Source of the DNA: Gammaproteobacteria bacterium
GTDB lineage: Bacteria > Pseudomonadota > Gammaproteobacteria > Steroidobacterales > Woeseiaceae
NCBI GenBank assembly: GCA_030641695.1
Contig: DAOWGY010000236.1
Span: 1-10,029, forward strand
DNA length: 10,029 bases
Reading direction: 5' to 3'
How positions within the stretch are numbered: position 1 is the first letter of the stretch; every line of letters starts with the position of its first letter. Below are positions 7,998-10,029 of this stretch, in pieces. The translations under genes were made by a program, and so were the position numbers. The notes beneath the pieces were generated by a model. The model worked only from the letters and a program-made list of their open reading frames with translations. It was not told where the DNA came from and did no database searches.

Positions 7998-8831
7998 ATG
8001 TCAATTACACGGGCAATACGCCTCAAACCAACGACTTTTGTTGCGATCACTCTCGCACTGGTTTTCGTGCTGTTCGTCCGTTCGTATCTGCTGCTGGAGC
8101 TGCGAAAACACGGCTACGATACGGCGTACGCGAAAGACCTCTCATACCTGGTGGTGCCACCGTTACTCGTTCTGATGTTGTTCCCGGTGCTCGGGCAGCA
8201 CAAGGAGTTCATTTCATGGTTGCTTCGCCGGCATCGACTCACTTTGCGTCTGGTGGTATCGGCAATTGCGCTCGGCGTACTGATGCGGGTCGTGTGGTGG
8301 AGCCAGTTGATCGCACGCGTATCGTTCGGCCTGACTACAAACCACAACCCGGACGCATTGGTCGGTCCGGTTTTTCACTTCGCCTGCCCGCCGCCGCAAG
8401 TCATCGGCCTCGGTTTCCTGGTGATGGCGCTGTTGGTTCCCGTGATGGAAGAAGTTGTGCACCGTGGTCTTATTCAATCGGCACTCGCTCACAAAGGCCG
8501 AGTTGTCGCGGTATTACTTTCAGCGCTCGTTTTCGCAGTGTTTCATACGCCGTCCAGTTACGTGTTTGTATTCGTCATGGGCATCGTTCTCGGCGTGCAG
8601 TTCTGGAATACACAGACACTATGGCCCTCGGTGATCACGCACGCGACTTACAACGGCTTGATTCAGATTGACTGGCGATGCCTGCACGCTAGCTGGAATC
8701 CGCGGCAGGATGAGTTGCCGCTGCTGTGGCCCGGGACTGTCGCGCTGTGCCTGCTGATTATCTCGCTGATCGCTGCCGTGTCATTGCTCTCGACATCAGA
8801 CGCCGGGGTGCATGACACACCCCGACCCTGA
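7998..8831 (+). CDS. CPBP-family (Abi/Rce1-like) intramembrane glutamic protease
   Basis: This 277-residue polytopic membrane protein is likely an intramembrane endopeptidase. The three CPBP motifs are complete: EEVVHRG (E151, E152, R156), FAVFH (F179, H183) and HATYN (H215, N219). Hydrophobic segments lie near 13-33, 49-65, 83-105, 135-150, 168-182, 186-202 and 245-264. The frame can be extended to a TTG at 7938, but the ATG at 7998 is preferred: AGGG lies 9 bases before it and the protein then opens with a short basic stretch before the first helix. It follows the AlkB-type gene by 96 bases on the same strand and converges on the leader-peptide gene with a 6-base gap. In the wider family, members process prenylated proteins (Rce1), process secreted peptides, or give bacteriocin self-immunity. 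Acting on the neighbouring peptide is a hypothesis; the family call is secure. Confidence 0.9.
   Translation: MSITRAIRLKPTTFVAITLALVFVLFVRSYLLLELRKHGYDTAYAKDLSYLVVPPLLVLMLFPVLGQHKEFISWLLRRHRLTLRLVVSAIALGVLMRVVWWSQLIARVSFGLTTNHNPDALVGPVFHFACPPPQVIGLGFLVMALLVPVMEEVVHRGLIQSALAHKGRVVAVLLSALVFAVFHTPSSYVFVFVMGIVLGVQFWNTQTLWPSVITHATYNGLIQIDWRCLHASWNPRQDELPLLWPGTVALCLLIISLIAAVSLLSTSDAGVHDTPRP
8804..8824. repeat. GC-rich inverted repeat at the convergent junction
   Basis: A perfect 7-bp stem (CGGGGTG / CACCCCG) with a 7-base loop lies in the last codons of the CPBP gene, 14 bases beyond the stop codon of the peptide gene. It could form in either transcript. No U-run follows on either strand, so a terminator role for the peptide mRNA is only possible, not shown. 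Confidence 0.3.
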
Positions 8832-8837
8832 CGACGA

Positions 8838-9026
8838 CTAGAGCGCGTTGGCGACACGCTCGATGATATACGACGTAGCTTCAACCAGGCCTTCATAGAT
8901 CTCGATCAGATCCTGGCCGATTGAGCCGGTATCGGACACACCGCCATAAGTATTGCCATCGCCGGACGAGCACTCGTTACCCGCACCGGTTACGAAATCG
9001 AGCTCTGCAATTGTTAGTTCACGCAT
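8838..9026 (-). CDS. Small peptide with a bacteriocin/RiPP-type leader
   Basis: The encoded product is a 62-residue peptide. Residues 1-16 (MRELTIAELDFVTGAG) resemble the double-glycine-type leaders of class II bacteriocins and other exported precursors: Met, charged/Leu residues, an LxxxExxxV spacing and a small-residue pair before the cleavage point. Cleavage would fall after G14-A15 or A15-G16. The core first has a Gly/Ser/Asp/Asn-rich stretch (17-37) with the only Cys (C19). A probable amphipathic helix follows (38-62), with Leu/Ile/Val/Tyr alternating with acidic residues. Counting D, E, K and R, residues 17-62 hold eight acidic and one basic residue. The ATG at 9026 has a perfect AAGGAGGT six bases before it, the strongest ribosome site in the window. 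No maturation enzyme, C39-peptidase exporter or immunity gene is adjacent other than the convergent CPBP protease. The leader resemblance is seen; antimicrobial, signalling or other activity is unknown. Confidence 0.8.
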   Translation of the reverse strand: MRELTIAELDFVTGAGNECSSGDGNTYGGVSDTGSIGQDLIEIYEGLVEATSYIIERVANAL

Positions 9027-9067
9027 GATTCAACCTCCTTATCGATCAATGCCTGCAAATCGCGCAT
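9014..9067 (-). other. Short upstream reading frame overlapping the peptide start
   Basis: An ATG at 9067 opens a 17-codon frame (MRDLQALIDKEVESCVN) that ends in TAA at 9016-9014, so it overlaps the first four codons of the peptide gene in another frame. The perfect Shine-Dalgarno sequence of the peptide lies inside it. Translation through this frame would deliver ribosomes to the peptide start, as in coupled genes. It has no strong ribosome site of its own, so translation is uncertain. Confidence 0.25.
9033..9040 (-). promoter_or_regulatory. Perfect Shine-Dalgarno sequence of the peptide gene
   Basis: AAGGAGGT on the minus strand is fully complementary to the 3' end of 16S rRNA and stands six bases before the ATG at 9026. 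It fixes the start of the small peptide gene and suggests strong translation. No other gene in the window has a match this good. Confidence 0.9.
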
Positions 9068-9233
9068 CCTGCGCAATATCACGATAGCTGCTACCCCCGG
9101 GCTTCGCAGTCGCTCAAATTGCCCTTTTCATGCAGTAATTTTACATATTCCGGTGCTGACTCGAGCTGTGCTGTCAGCGGGCTGTGATGCGCCGCACAGA
9201 ACCCAACGTGACGCCTGTCTACGCTGCGAGGAC

Positions 9234-9254
9234 ACGAATTCGTTTGGGCAAACG
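9234..9254 (+). repeat. Palindrome and hairpin before the outer-membrane protein gene
   Basis: ACGAATTCGT (9234-9243) is a perfect 10-base palindrome. The hairpin CGTTT-GGGC-AAACG (9241-9254) partly overlaps it and ends 10 bases before the ATG at 9265. The start codon lacks a clear Shine-Dalgarno sequence, so the hairpin may affect initiation, and the palindrome could be an operator. Both structures are seen; roles are inferred. Confidence 0.3.
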
Positions 9255-9264
9255 GGACTGAATC

Positions 9265-9930
9265 ATGAGGAGAATTCTCACAAGGACGTGCGTGCTTGCG
9301 CTGGCGCTGGTGGCAGCCGGTACGGCAAACGCGGACAACAATTTCGGCATCGGCGTCAAGGCCGGCACTCTTGGACTGGGTGTCGAGGGTACCTGGCGGC
9401 CGCTGCCCTACCTCGACATCCGAGTCGGTGCGAATCAGTACGATTTCTCCGACAACGGTGTTTACGGCGGCATCAACTATGACGCCGAGTTGAGTCTCGA
9501 CACTTACTATGTGACCGGCAATTTCCGTTTTCCGTTGAGCCCGTTCCGTGTAACGGCCGGCGCATTCTCGAACGGCAACGAATTCAACGCGTCCAGTGCC
9601 GACAACGGCGCGATCATTTTCGTTGGCGGTGACCCGTACCCGGCGGACGCCGTCGGCACAGTGACATCCGGCGCCTCGTTCGGCAGCACGTCACCGTATG
9701 TTGGCGTGGGTTATGACTTCACCCTGTTTGGCAAGGTCGGCATGAATCTCGACTTCGGTGTGCTTTGGCAGGGATCCCCGGACGTCCTGATTGCTGCGGA
9801 CGGCATACTGGCCGGTGATCCGACGTTCGATGCTTCGCTCGAGGCCGAACGGCTCGCTCTGGAAGACGATCTCAGCGATTTCAAGGCGTGGCCCGTCATC
9901 AGCCTGGGCTTCGTCGTCAACTTTCTGTAG
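9265..9930 (+). CDS. Outer-membrane beta-barrel protein
   Basis: This is a 221-residue exported protein of unknown specific function. A signal peptide covers residues 1-23 (two Arg, a Leu/Ala/Val core, GTANA before the cut), giving a mature protein starting DNNFGIG. The mature chain alternates short aromatic/Gly strands with Asp/Asn/Gly loops (for example GIGVKAGTLGLGVEGTWRP, YVGVGYDFTLFGKVGMNLDF). It ends LGFVVNFL, close to the aromatic C-terminal signature read by the BAM complex, though the last residue is Leu rather than Phe. The length suggests a small barrel of about 8-10 strands with one long loop near 170-195, where acidic residues cluster (EAERLALEDDLSD). The ATG at 9265 is chosen because it gives a compact signal peptide. 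It is divergent from the small peptide gene. A role as a receptor or partner for that peptide is imaginable but unsupported. Confidence 0.85.
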   Translation: MRRILTRTCVLALALVAAGTANADNNFGIGVKAGTLGLGVEGTWRPLPYLDIRVGANQYDFSDNGVYGGINYDAELSLDTYYVTGNFRFPLSPFRVTAGAFSNGNEFNASSADNGAIIFVGGDPYPADAVGTVTSGASFGSTSPYVGVGYDFTLFGKVGMNLDFGVLWQGSPDVLIAADGILAGDPTFDASLEAERLALEDDLSDFKAWPVISLGFVVNFL

Positions 9931-9962
9931 CCAGCGACTGTCGAGCCAGTTCGTAGCCGCGA

Positions 9963-10029
9963 TCAGCCCGTCCTGGTTTTTTCGGCAATGCGGAGCATTG
10001 CGTCGAGACTCGATTCGACATCCGATTCC
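9963..10029 (-). CDS. Possible 3' end of a minus-strand gene running off the right edge
   Basis: From the right edge on the minus strand one frame reads ESDVESSLDAMLRIAEKTRT plus Gly and ends in TGA at 9965-9963, 33 bases beyond the end of the outer-membrane protein gene. The composition is protein-like (helical, mixed charge). A second minus-strand frame, ending at 9919-9917 inside the outer-membrane protein gene, is also open, so the choice is not certain. With only 21 codons visible no family can be named. Confidence 0.25.
   Translation of the reverse strand, partial: ESDVESSLDAMLRIAEKTRTG

Larger units (their letters stand above)
9027..9264. promoter_or_regulatory. Divergent intergenic region between the peptide and outer-membrane protein genes
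   Basis: This 238-base gap must hold promoters for both flanking genes. On the plus strand TTGCCC (9119-9124) and TACATA (9142-9147), 17 bases apart, form a weak promoter candidate. On the minus strand TAAAAT (9143-9138) is a fair -10 without a convincing -35. A 6-bp inverted repeat GCTGAC/GTCAGC with a 12-base spacer sits at 9155-9178, and a small GCGCA/TGCGC hairpin at 9062-9074. The stretch from about 9177 to 9014 also contains short reading frames discussed in the findings. No tRNA or known riboswitch is recognisable. Confidence 0.4.

Noticed and set aside
9985..10001. Perfect 7-bp inverted repeat GCAATGC/GCATTGC as a terminator for the outer-membrane protein gene.
   Set aside because: The T-run (9977-9982) precedes the stem on the plus strand, and the minus strand has A's after it, so neither orientation fits an intrinsic terminator. 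It may lie inside the coding end of the next gene.

Overview
The window looks like chromosomal DNA of a moderately GC-rich, aerobic, Gram-negative proteobacterium, most likely a gammaproteobacterium. The evidence is a 2-oxoglutarate dehydrogenase operon of proteobacterial layout, a membrane alkane-hydroxylase-type monooxygenase, a c-type cytochrome and an outer-membrane beta-barrel protein. Genus cannot be fixed from sequence alone. I see no tRNA, rRNA, insertion sequence, CRISPR array or integrase.

Left part (1-5899, all minus strand): sucA (E1), sucB (E2) and lpdA (E3, running off the left edge) form a tight operon for the 2-oxoglutarate dehydrogenase complex. sucA and sucB overlap by four bases and lpdA starts 14 bases after sucB. 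Upstream of sucA, on the same strand, is a small three-helix membrane protein of the DUF5658 type. The 112-base gap before sucA holds a candidate promoter and a leader hairpin.

Middle (5969-7901): a class I cytochrome c with an N-terminal membrane or lipoprotein signal (minus strand) is divergent from an AlkB-family di-iron monooxygenase (plus strand), with about 217 bases between their start codons. The AlkB has all expected histidine boxes but a Gly where box II usually has Glu, and carries no fused rubredoxin.

Right part (7998-10029): a CPBP-family (Abi/Rce1-type) intramembrane protease on the plus strand converges, with a 6-base gap, on a 62-codon minus-strand gene. That small gene has a perfect Shine-Dalgarno sequence and encodes a peptide with a bacteriocin/RiPP-like N-terminal leader ending in VTGAG and a strongly acidic core. 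The peptide-protease pair is the most interesting object in the window: a putative secreted or processed peptide next to a candidate processing or self-protection protease, with no transporter in view. The 238-base gap upstream of the peptide holds a short, possibly frame-disrupted reading frame. Beyond it is a plus-strand gene for a signal-peptide-bearing outer-membrane beta-barrel protein, and at the right edge perhaps the 3' end of another minus-strand gene.
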